Shown here piece by piece: positions 47,598 through 58,803 of a stretch of 64,000 bases of DNA. The stretch covers positions 74,738,390 through 74,802,389 of the forward strand of contig NC_087064.1 in the NCBI RefSeq assembly GCF_963678635.1. Direction: 5' to 3'. Below the pieces are notes generated by a model. The model did not search any database. It had not been told where the DNA came from and worked only from the letters and a program-made list of their open reading frames with translations. Positions within the stretch are counted from its first letter, which is position 1, and every line of letters starts with the position of its first letter. Both the position numbers and the translations under genes were made by a program. Source of the DNA: Symsagittifera roscoffensis (lineage: Eukaryota > Xenacoelomorpha > Acoela > Convolutidae).

Positions 47598-49848
47598 AGT
47601 TATATACAAAGTCCCATTCATCATATAGTAACACAACCATCTCAAAACAACAATACATATGAACAAATCATAAAACAGCCCCACATCACCACCTTTTAGT
47701 CTCAAATTAATCATTTTTTAGCCCACGATGAGCAGAGAATTTGGATCACTCCACCGTTCAAATTTCCACCCTGCCAATCTCCAAACCTCAATTCCCATCA
47801 TTCCACTTTTTGCTTTCCCGCCACCTGATTCACCTCACATTAACACGTCATCAGGCATGAATTCTGACGCTAATCCAGATATCACAGTTTTTCAAACTAT
47901 TTGCCAATTCAACAACTCCGATTTAGAAACCCCCGATGAATTTGCCGACTCCGAACCATCTCCTTCAATTTTTTCTCAACTTAACCCTTTAATCTTTTCA
48001 AAAACTCCCTTTCAACCCATCCACTCCCAAACCCTTCGTCTATCCCCATCTACTCCTTCTCATTCTTCTCAAGCAACCCCAACCTACTCTCCTTTTACAA
48101 TTGACCATTCCCCAAACAATTCCCCGATACTACCCAATTTTCTGATGAACTAAACAATTTTATAACCTTACAACAACAAATACAAAACCCTCACACCCTA
48201 ACTGTTCATCAGTTATCATCAACAATAACGTCATCAAATCCACCAACTCCTACACCTACTTCAGATTATACCCCATCACTAGATCAGTCATCCACATCAA
48301 CACAATCATCCACTAGTACTAACCGTGCTCTTAGAACATTTAAACGAAAATTCCCCAATCGCCCGTTTCCATCCGAAACCGGAACCGCCGGAGAATATAT
48401 AATTCATCCAACTCATACAAATACTACTAAATATCTCCAAGAAACCTTGCCCTTTTTCCCCCAATATACATTTAATCAATCCGACACTAACCCTGAACAG
48501 CAAAAATTTGTAGACGAACAAGTATTAAAACCCACACTTCATTGGACATCTTATCATAACTTTACAAACCCTCTTGCTTTACCACTCCTTAACACCTCAC
48601 AGGAAATCAAAAGAAACAAAATCGAATTATTCAGACTAACTACCGCACTAACCCCCCGACAATTCACGCACGTAAGATTTAAAAAATTACTAAAAACATT
48701 CACCGCACCTCCCGCTAACGAATACTCAATAGAGTATTATGATCACAATATCATCCGAGCTAACCACGATCAATTTCTAGACGATGACAGATTCGCAAAC
48801 CCACAATTAACAAAAATTTTTTTATCAAAACATCTTATATATTCACACTTAGTATATTAGACAAAAAAATGATCACATCATCTCAGAAGCACAACCGATA
48901 TTCAAGCATACGAATCATTCTATGAAAAATTTGAAACCTTTCACTAATTTTTTACTTCCTTACACCAGAAGAACGTGATTCGCACTGTTCACACGACATC
49001 ATGTTACGAACTAAACAAACACACACCTACACTTTTTAACGTTTAATCCAAAATCATTTTGATCTACACACACCATCACGACAACCCCATCATATATTTC
49101 AATTCATTAAATCTAAATATACTTCACCATTTTTCCTAAATCTTACACATTGTATAAAAAATACTTTCAAGGCATCCTCCGTAATTATGATCCCATCACA
49201 CAAATGTATATATTCTGTCCTCTCACTAAAACCTTCAACGTAGAAGAATCCCGACCACTAATCGTCCCCCATGAATATATTTAACCTGTTATATAGAAAT
49301 ACTAATTTTAGAACTCATCCACAACACTGAATATAATCAAAAACTATATAATCTAATCGAAAATGCACCTCATGAATTCTCTGTAGGCACCAAAGAACTA
49401 GAAACCATTAAAGCAATCCAGTTGTTTTGGCCACTGCTTCAAACTAAAAATATCATCCGCATATTAGCAAAACTACTAACCACAACTGATGCTATTCACG
49501 ATATCTTCCCTCATGGCTTCTTTCTTGACGAATAGGTAAAAATGAAAGTAACAATTAAAAACTAACTAATTTCAAAAACACAACTAATCATTCTTTACAA
49601 AAGTTTTTTTTTCTTTTAGTCTTCACATCACGATCATTTACAAAACCAGGAAAAAAAATACAAATTTCTTTTATAAATTAAGACTTTCATTAACTAATAG
49701 CACTAAATGATGCAGTAAAATTTCTTCCCCAAAGCTGTAAGTTAATTTTTAAATTATTTCTTCTAATGTAGTAAAATTCAATACGATGAAAATCAAGTAA
49801 TATTTTCAACCCCCACAAAGCAGTAAAAGTTAATATTTAAGTAAGTAA
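47598..49848 (+). repeat. Gene-X tandem array, unit 3
   Basis: Third unit of the first array, in which the right part (47914-50274) was duplicated again to give unit 4. Confidence 0.9.
47728..49535 (+). pseudogene. Gene X, copy 3
   Basis: Starts MSREFGSLHRSN. It is broken at 48125 by one C fewer in AATTCCCCGATA (copies 1 and 2 have five C). Further on CATCCGAGC replaces the TGA of copies 1 and 2, so the second frame reads through to SHLVY and TAG at 48860. Each subgroup therefore carries a different set of lesions. Confidence 0.5.
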
Positions 49849-49849
49849 A

Positions 49850-50274
49850 TTTATACAGAAGAAAGCAGTACTAACCTTTTCGCTTCTTATATTCATTAGC
49901 AAAAGAATTCTATCCCAAATTGCACAGCTCGCCCACGATGAATTGTTTAAAATAATGAATTCAAACTTTAACTTTCACTAACAACAACTCAAACAAGCGT
50001 TAAAAAGTTTCCAAATTTCCCTTGACCCGGTTGGAATGGAATTATATAATAATCCAAGCTAACCAACGCAGCTTACTAAAAACCATAAACCATAAAACTA
50101 ACAGCATGACTAAGAAAAGAAAACCAGCGGTAGCCAAACCGGATTAAGCCAGCTTAAGAACTGGATAATTTATTCTTTTGAAGACTCTGAAACCATAAAA
50201 AATGTTTGATTCTGAAACGCAAACCAAACAATTTGATTTTTAAGAAAAGGACACAGCCAAAACAACAAAAGGAA
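49850..50274 (+). other. Spacer with decayed coding segment
   Basis: Spacer of about 425 bp present only in units 3 and 4. One frame shows ILSQIAQLAHDELFKIMNSN, later QALKSFQISLDPVGMELYNN, interrupted by TAA codons; it looks like another piece of the same element. The sequence is repeated at 52210-52636. Confidence 0.45.
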
Positions 50275-51896
50275 AACTCCGATTTAGAAACCCCCGATGA
50301 ATTTGCCGACTCCGAACCATCTCCTTCAATTTTTTCTCAACTTAACCCTTTAATCTTTTCAAAAACTCCCTTTCAACCCATCCACTCCCAAACCCTTCGT
50401 CTATCCCCATCTACTCCTTCTCATTCTTCTCAAGCAACCCCAACCTACTCTCCTTTTACAATTGACCATTCCCCAAACAATTCCCCGATACTACCCAATT
50501 TTCTGATGAACTAAACAATTTTATAACCTTACAACAACAAATACAAAACCCTCACACCCTAACTGTTCATCAGTTATCATCAACAATAACGTCATCAAAT
50601 CCACCAACTCCTACACCTACTTCAGATTATACCCCATCACTAGATCAGTCATCCACATCAACACAATCATCCACTAGTACTAACCGTGCTCTTAGAACAT
50701 TTAAACGAAAATTCCCCAATCGCCCGTTTCCATCCGAAACCGGAACCGCCGGAGAATATATAATTCATCCAACTCATACAAATACTACTAAATATCTCCA
50801 AGAAACCTTGCCCTTTTTCCCCCAATATACATTTAATCAATCCGACACTAACCCTGAACAGCAAAAAATTGTAGACGAACAAGTATTAAAACCCACACTT
50901 CATTGGACATCTTATCATAACTTTACAAACCCTCTTGCTTTACCACTCCTTAACACCTCACAGGAAATCAAAAGAAACAAAATCGAATTATTCAGACTAA
51001 CTACCGCACTAACCCCCCGACAATTCACGCACGTAAGATTTAAAAAATTACTAAAAACATTCACCGCACCTCCCGCTAACGAATACTCAATAGAGTATTA
51101 TGATCACAATATCATCCGAGCTAACCACGATCAATTTCTAGACGATGACAGATTCGCAAACCCACAATTAACAAAATTTTTTTTATCAAAACATCTTATA
51201 TATTCACACTTAGTATATTAGACAAAAAAAATGATCACATCATCTCAGAAGCACAACCGATATTCAAGCATACGAATCATTCTATGAAAAATTTGAAACC
51301 TTTCACTAATTTTTTACTTCCTTACACCAGAAGAACGTGATTCGCACTGTTCACACGACATCATGTTACGAACTAAACAAACACACACCTACACTTTTTA
51401 ACGTTTAATCCAAAATCATTTTGATCTACACACACCATCACGACAACCCCATCATATATTTCAATTCATTAAATCTAAATATACTTCACCATTTTTCCTA
51501 AATCTTACACATTGTATAAAAAATACTTTCAAGGCATCCTCCGTAATTATGATCCCATTACACAAATGTATATATTCTGTCCTCTCACTAAAACCTTCAA
51601 CGTAGAAGAATCCCGACCACTAATCGTCCCCCATGAATATATTTAACCTGTTATATAGAAATACTAATTTTAGAACTCATCCACAACACTGAATATAATC
51701 AAAAACTATATAATCTAATCGAAAATGCACCTCATGAATTCTCTGTAGGCACCAAAGAACTAGAAACCATTAAAGCAATCCAGTTGTTTTGGCCACTGCT
51801 TCAAACTAAAAATATCATCCGCATATTAGCAAAACTACTAACCACAACTGATGCTATTCACGATATCTTCCCTCATGGCTTCTTTCTTGACGAATA
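50275..51896 (+). pseudogene. Gene X, copy 4 (5'-truncated)
   Basis: Lacks the first 60 or so codons, shares the frameshift (AATTCCCCGATA) and the CATCCGAGC variant of copy 3, and differs from it at very few positions (for example CAAAAAATTGTAG for CAAAAATTTGTAG), so it is the youngest copy. Confidence 0.5.
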
Positions 51897-52635
51897 GGTA
51901 AAAATGAAAGTAACAATTAAAAACTAACTAATTTCAAAAACACAACTAATCATTCTTTACAAAAGTTTTTTTTTCTTTTAGTCTTCACATCACGATCATT
52001 TACAAAACCAGGAAAAAAAAATACAAATTTCTTTTATAAATTAAGACTTTCATTAACTAATAGCACTAAATGATGCAGTAAAATTTCTTCCCCAAAGCTG
52101 TAAGTTAATTTTTAAATTATTTCTTCTAATGTAGTAAAATTCAATACGATGAAAATCAAGTAATATTTTCAACCCCCACAAAGCAGTAAAAGTTAATATT
52201 TAAGTAAGTAAATTTATACAGAAGAAAGCAGTACTAACCTTTTCGCTTCTTATATTCATTAGCAAAAGAATTCTATCCCAAATTGCACAGCTCGCCCACG
52301 ATGAATTGTTTAAAATAATGAATTCAAACTTTAACTTTCACTAACAACAACTCAAACAAGCGTTAAAAAGTTTCCAAATTTCCCTTGACCCGGTTGGAAT
52401 GGAATTATATAATAATCCAAGCTAACCAACGCAGCTTACTAAAAACCATAAACCATAAAACTAACAGCATGACTAAGAAAAGAAAACCAGCGGTAGCCAA
52501 ACCGGATTAAGCCAGCTTAAGAACTGGATAATTTATTCTTTTGAAGACTCTGAAACCATAAAAAATGTTTGACTCTGAAACGCAAACCAAACAATTTGAT
52601 TTTTAAGAAAAGGACACAGCCAAAACAACAAAAGG
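50275..52635 (+). repeat. 2361-bp duplication, unit 4
   Basis: Nearly identical copy of 47914-50274. The junction at 50275 fuses the end of the spacer to the interior of gene X (AAACTCCGATTTAG), producing a chimeric start (MILKRKPNN) that is an artefact of the duplication. Confidence 0.9.
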
Positions 52636-53577
52636 AAAAAACCAAAAATAATATAACATAAAAGGTTAACACAAAACAGGACCCCACAAAAAACCAGCAT
52701 GCAATCATACCCTCCCTCCTAGGCTACCCCACCAGAAGAGGACGTCCTGAGCATGCTCTATAGCCGGCCTAACCCACCGTGCTACACCTACGCTTAGTGA
52801 CCACTCTATATTTTTGACAAGAGGTACTCAAGGTGAGTAACTCTTAAAAATGACAGAACTAAACTTAAAACGCTTTTGCGATAATAACTAATAGAAGTCA
52901 TAACTAAAAAACTAAATAACAAACATTTTTTAATTGTAAATCATGTAATGCAGTATATAGATCATACACGACTACAAAGACGAGCATCAAGAAACTAGAC
53001 TACCCCTTTGCACTCAATCTACGGAATGGCAAAACACAACCAATATGCCGCTCACAATCACAACTCAAGAGGATTTGAAGTACGACTTGACTTCGCAGAA
53101 AAGGACTTCATTGAATCAGACCAATGACCACCTCGATGTTCAAGTATACGTACAGATCCGAGTTACAAGGCATTCTCTCCAAACTCAATTTTCACGCCAT
53201 TTCCCAGACAAGAACGAAACACAGTCAGTCCTCCGCTGAAGGAAAACTAACAATCATAGTAAACCATCTTGAAATCAGATTGATTTCATTGGCGGTCGCC
53301 GCCATCGTCGAACAACAACTAACAATCATATCGACGATTCTAGCTTCCTGGAGCTCTCTTCCCCAAGAACGGAACAAGAAATGATGCTCGCCAAATACCA
53401 ACGACATCATCCATCCTTCATTACAGATGAAGATAAAAGATTCAAAAACTCTGTAAACCCCGGATGGGTGGAACCAGATCTAAAAACTATATTTTATTAT
53501 TGGATATTTTTATCACTATAAAATATTTAATACTAACCAATCATGATCCATCTAACTAACAATCCATTTATTTGTAA
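52636..53577 (+). other. 3' flank of the gene-X array with coding-like scraps
   Basis: Several A/C-rich frames lie here without a coherent gene: GMAKHNQY then RGFEVRLDFAEKDFIESDQ and stop (53025-53130), and a 46-codon frame MMLAKYQRHHPSFITDEDKR to TAA (53381-53521). They match the composition of the array and are probably further remnants of the same element. Conventional composition resumes after about 53.6 kb. Confidence 0.35.
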
Positions 53578-53605
53578 GTGCTGAAATTACTTGTAATTTC
53601 AGCAC
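53578..53605. repeat. 28-bp perfect palindrome
   Basis: GTGCTGAAATTAC, TT, GTAATTTCAGCAC: 13-bp perfect arms with a 2-bp centre. It lies at the right edge of the A/C-rich island and could be a terminal hairpin or part of a long terminal repeat beginning TGTAAGTGCTG at 53573; no second copy was found in the window. Confidence 0.75.
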
Positions 53606-54270
53606 CAGAGAGATTTGAATTTAACTTAGAACTTAGTTGCCTCTCCGAGAGACCTAATCGCAAACGACCAGTATATTCTAGATCTATTGAGACTAAAAGA
53701 GACTAGCTAATATAAGAGTAAGATTAAGATCGGTATTAGACTAAGAAGTTGCACGAATCTATCCGGCCGAAAATAAGATAACGTGACGAGCAGACGGTGT
53801 ACCCTATCTGAAAATACTCTATGAGTTAACCCAAAGAACATAACTCATATTGCCATGTTTAGCAGCGGATGTGGGCTTTTGTGAGAAGGCTACTGGGTCA
53901 AAGTTGTTTTCTTGATGGTTGTTAAAGGTTTCTTGAGCTGCCTAATATTGTTCATTTGAACAATAACTGAAATTTAACGAGCGTGTTATGCAGGTACTCT
54001 CGTAGTTGTCAATGCGTGAATGGGGGGTTCTGCATTGAAGCATTGTCTGTTTTGTCGTTTGGTTTGTTGGCCAGTAAGTTTTGCTGCCCTTGGGTATTTT
54101 GTCTTTTTTGGAAGGTGTACTTGCCATCATCTGGCTCTGAAAATAGATTAGTGCTCATTTTCTGTGTTACGTAGCCCATAGGTCCCTCTTTTACTTGTAA
54201 TGTGTTCTCCGATGTATAAGCGTGACCTTGGCAATGATGCTTGATTGTTCTGTTTTTTTTTCTATCTTTC
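53606..54270. other. Intergenic, nothing recognised
   Basis: No gene. The composition becomes more balanced; short open frames have no family features. Confidence 0.4.
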
Positions 54271-55482
54271 CCCTAGTCGATCAAGGGAGGTTATCTTGCA
54301 AGATCTTGCAAGATTCTTGCAAAAGAGGGTTATCTTGCAAGATCTTGCAAGATGGAGGTTATCTTGCAAGATCTTGCAAGATGGAGGTTATCTTGCAAGA
54401 ATCTTGAAAGAGGGAGGCTATCTTGCAAGAATCTTGCAAGAATCTTGCAAGATAACCATCCCAAAATTTCTGCCGAAAAACACAAAAAAAATAACAGAAA
54501 TTAGGTGTAAGATCAAAAAAATTGTTTCTAGAACGAGAATCCAAAACTTTTTCGAATTGATCTCAAAAATTTACTTGCATCACTTCAAATAAATGCTTAA
54601 CGAATAAAACTAGACAAAAATCATGCGTTAAAAAGTAGTCGCATATCTGTTGTTAATTTATTCAATGAGATTAAAAGTATCAACCAATCAAATCTTTTTA
54701 ATTTATTCGCAATTATTGCGGCTACTGGTTTGCGAAAATTGAAGGATTATTGGCCAAAAAATTTTTGTGACGAATTGCTTTAATTAGTTCAAACCGGGGA
54801 TATTTAGTTTTTTCGACTATCGATTTCTAGTTTTGAAAGTGGAATTTACTTTTTAGATTTCCAGAGAATAAAAACTTTACTTATTGATCCAGTTTTCTCA
54901 AGTCGGGTTCATGTTATCAAAAAAGCGCCCATCATAAATTGTTCTAGAAATTTAAAGAGCTTAAAGGGCTTCTATTTTTTTCTTTGAGTTTTGAAAGTTG
55001 AGATTTTTCAACAACGTCAGTGTTATTTTTTAATGTTTACTTGCGTTCATTACTCTTTACCTGTTTTTATTTCTTTAAATTTATGCTCTCAATTGATGTA
55101 AATTGTGTTTTTCCTATTTTGAGAGATTAAGGTATAAGTAGTCGATCAAAACTTGAAGATAGCCGCCTATCACAAAAAAAGTTTTAAAAAAAGAAGCTTT
55201 CTGGGGGCAACCGCCTAGCGGGCTGTGTGTATGTATGCGTAGTTAAGATTGCTTCCTTCTTCCACGAACGCTACTTGGTTGTCTTCGCGTGTAAAGCTGT
55301 TTTTGCCCAAAAAAATTGTATCTTTAAAGATCTTGCAAAAAAAAGGTTATCTTTAAAGGAGGTTATCTTGCAAGATCTTGCAAGAATCTTGCAAGATCTT
55401 TTAAAGAGATGCATCCTCTTTAAAAGAATCTTGCAAGATTCTTGCAAGATCTTGCAAGATAACCTCCCTTGATCGACTAGGG
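54271..55482. mobile_element. 1.2-kb TIR element built from TCTTGCAAGA
   Basis: The left end CCCTAGTCGATCAAGGGAGG, continuing TTATCTTGCAAGATCTTGC (54271-54313), is exactly the reverse complement of the right end (55440-55482). Inside both ends the self-complementary decamer TCTTGCAAGA is repeated many times (54294-54452 and 55368-55460), with a GAGATGCATC/TTTAAAG dyad at about 55395-55425. No transposase frame is visible; frames reading SCKILQDLAR are repeat translations. Target duplication unclear. Confidence 0.75.
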
Positions 55483-56740
55483 TCCTTTCTAATTGCGTAT
55501 CTGTACACTTCCTTCGTTGGTTGCTGTAACTTTGCTGTAAACTCTTTTTATTTGCTCAAAGGCAAAGTCGATGGTTGATGCTTTACAAAAAACTTTTTAT
55601 TAAAATATTCTAAAAATATTCTTCTAAAATTAACTATATGGCGCCTCAGTTTAACTATTTTTGATAGAATTTGTCATAGACACTGAGTGTATTTCTCCAA
55701 TTGTACGCAAAAACTAAAAACAAGAAAGTTGACCAGAAAATGCAAATTAAAAAACAGATTTTTCGGAAACAAAATATCAAATTGAACTACTGGAGTTTTC
55801 TGTCAGACTTGCTGCCTTGAGTATTAAATAAATTGTTGACATTTTTTATGTCGATGCACCAAATCTCTTAAAGACGCGGATTTTATGTTCTTTTCTTTAA
55901 TTAAAATTTAGATTTTTGTGTATTTATTTAGTGGTCAAAAAGGATATTTTTACTTAGTTGAAAACCGGAGCCTGCGCGTGACTTCTATTAGCAATGATTA
56001 TATAGGTTTTTCAACAAATCCGCACTGATTTAGATGAGTTTTTGCAAGACCGTTTATCCAAAAAATATTCTACAAAATCCTTGAATCTATTTTTCTTGAG
56101 GTACTTGAAAGATCAATTGTTTAGTAAAACAGTTGATTGTGAATCAATTTGAGTAAAATTAGCTAACAGTTTTTTACCAGTTTTATTCTGCTTCAGTTAA
56201 TCTTTTAAGCGTCATTGCCAGCTGCGGTTTCTTCCACGGTATTTTTTGTCAAAACGCTGATTGAAGTTCATTTTTATGTTACAGCCAACCGAAAACCAAT
56301 CCATACACATCCAGCTTCCAAATTTGTAATAGGTAAGCTCAATTATGTTAATAACTCAGTTTTTTTTTGATAAATTTTGTGATTCTTAGTCTCCTAGCTT
56401 GCGGTTGTGATATATTCTTTTGTTATGCTTCTCTTAGATAGTGACAGAAATATGATATAAAACTTTTGAATTTGCTGATAGGTGAGCGAAATTTTCTTGA
56501 AGCATTATGCATTTTTTTTTAAATAACAAGAAACTTGTCACTTTTTTTTTCATTTTTAGAGGGTAGTTGCAAAATTATTCATGTGAATTGCCTTAGATGC
56601 AGCTCCCTACATACATTTTTTCAAACACCTATACATACATACATACATACATACAAACAAGCATACATACATACAAACACACAAACACACAAACATACAT
56701 ACATACATACATACATACATACATACATACATACACACAA
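55176..56740. repeat. 1565-bp tandem duplication, copy 1
   Basis: Starts near AAAAAAGTTTTAAAAAAAG; copy 2 starts at about 56741. It includes the right end of the TCTTGCAAGA element, about 1.1 kb of AT-rich DNA and a short (CATA)n tract at 56632-56733. No gene was recognised. Confidence 0.9.
56632..56733. repeat. (CATA)n microsatellite, short allele
   Basis: About 100 bp of CATA repeats with CAAACA variants, at the right end of duplication copy 1. Confidence 0.95.
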
Positions 56741-58258
56741 AAAAAGTTTTAAAAAAAGAAGCTTTCTGGGGGCAACCGCCTAGCGGGCTGTGTGTATGTA
56801 TGCGTAGTTAAGATTGCTTCCTTCTTCCACGAACGCTACTTGGTTGTCTTCGCGTGTAAAGCTGTTTTTGCCCAAAAAAATTGTATCTTTAAAGATCTTG
56901 CAAAAAAAAGGTTATCTTTAAAGGAGGTTATCTTGCAAGATCTTGCAAGAATCTTGCAAGATCTTTTAAAGAGATGCATCCTCTTTAAAAGAATCTTGCA
57001 AGATTCTTGCAAGATCTTGCAAGATAACCTCCCTTGATCGACTAGGGTCCTTTCTAATTGCGTATCTGTACACTTCCTTCGTTGGTTGCTGTAACTTTGC
57101 TGTAAACTCTTTTTATTTGCTCAAAGGCAAAGTCGATGGTTGATGCTTAAAAAAAAACTTTTTATTAAAATATTCTAAAAATATTCTTCTAAAATTAATT
57201 ATATGGCGCCTCAGTTTAACTATTTTTGATAGAATTTGTCATAGACACTGAGTGTATTTCTCCAATTGTACGCAAAAACTAAAAACAAGAAAGTTGACCA
57301 GAAAATGCAAATTAAAAAACATATTTTTCGGAAACAAAATATCAAATTGAACTACTGGAGTTTTCTGTCAGACTTGCTGCCTTGAGTATTAAATAAATTG
57401 TTGACATTTTTTATGTCGATGCACCAAATCTCTTAAAGACGCGGATTTTATGTTCTTTTCTTTAATTAAAATTTAGATTTTTGTGTATTTATTTAGTGGT
57501 CAAAAAGGATATTTTTACTTAGTTGAAAACCGGAGCCTGCGCGTGACTTCTATTAGCAATGATTATATAGGTTTTTCAACAAATCCGCACTGATTTAGAT
57601 GAGTTTTTGCAAGACCGTTTATCCAAAAAATATTCTACAAAATCCTTGAATCTATTTTTCTTGAGGTACTTGAAAGATCAATTGTTTAGTAAAACAGTTG
57701 ATTGTGAATCAATTTGAGTAAAATTAGCTAACAGTTTTTTACCAGTTTTATTCTGCTTCAGTTAATCTTTTAAGCGTCATTGCCAGCTGCGGTTTCTTCC
57801 ACGGTATTTTTTGTCAAAACGCTGATTGAAGTTCATTTTTATGTTACAGCCAACCGAAAACCAATCCATACACATCCAGCTTCCAAATTTGTAATAGGTA
57901 AGCTCAATTATGTTAATAACTCAGTTTTTTTTTGATAAATTTTGTGATTCTTAGTCTCCTAGCTTGCGGTTGTGATATATTCTTTTGTTATGCTTCTCTT
58001 AGATAGTGACAGAAATATGATATAAAACTTTTGAATTTGCTGATAGGTGAGCGAAATTTTCTTGAAGCATTATGCATTTTTTTTTAAATAACAAGAAACT
58101 TGTCACTTTTTTTTTCATTTTTAGAGGGTAGTTGCAAAATTATTCATGTGAATTGCCTTAGATGCAGCTCCCTACATACATTTTTTCAAACACCTATACA
58201 TACATACATACATACATACAAACAAGCATACATACATACAAACACACAAACACACAAA
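56741..58258. repeat. 1565-bp tandem duplication, copy 2
   Basis: Nearly identical to copy 1, with a few substitutions; ends in the expanded microsatellite. The second copy of the TCTTGCAAGA right terminus ends at 57047. Confidence 0.9.
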
Positions 58259-58347
58259 CATACATACATACATACATACATACATACATACATACATACA
58301 TACATACATACATACATACATACATACATACATACATACATACATAC

Positions 58348-58378
<31 letters not shown>

Positions 58379-58803
58379 CATACATACATACATACATACA
58401 TACATACATACATACATACATACATACATACATACATACATACATACATACATACATACATACATACATACATACATACATACATACATACATACATACA
58501 TACATACATACATACATACATACATACATACATACATACATACATACATACATACATACATACATACATACATACATACATACATACATACATACATACA
58601 TACATACATACATACATACATACATACATACATACATACATACATACATACATACATACATACATACATACATACATACATACATACATACATACATACA
58701 TACATACATACATACATACATACATACATACATACATACATACATACATACATACATACATACATACATACATACATACATACATACTTACATACATACA
58801 TAC
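58195..58803. repeat. Long (CATA)n microsatellite
   Basis: About 600 bp, after a mixed CATA/CAAACA start essentially pure CATA. There are only two interruptions (CATACTTACAT near 58347 and 58787), placed near the two ends. Long open frames on both strands (TYIH and MYVC repeats) are translations of it. Confidence 0.98.

Noticed and set aside
54222-57037. Frames rich in SCKILQDLAR
   Set aside because: Translations of the palindromic TCTTGCAAGA repeat, present on both strands.
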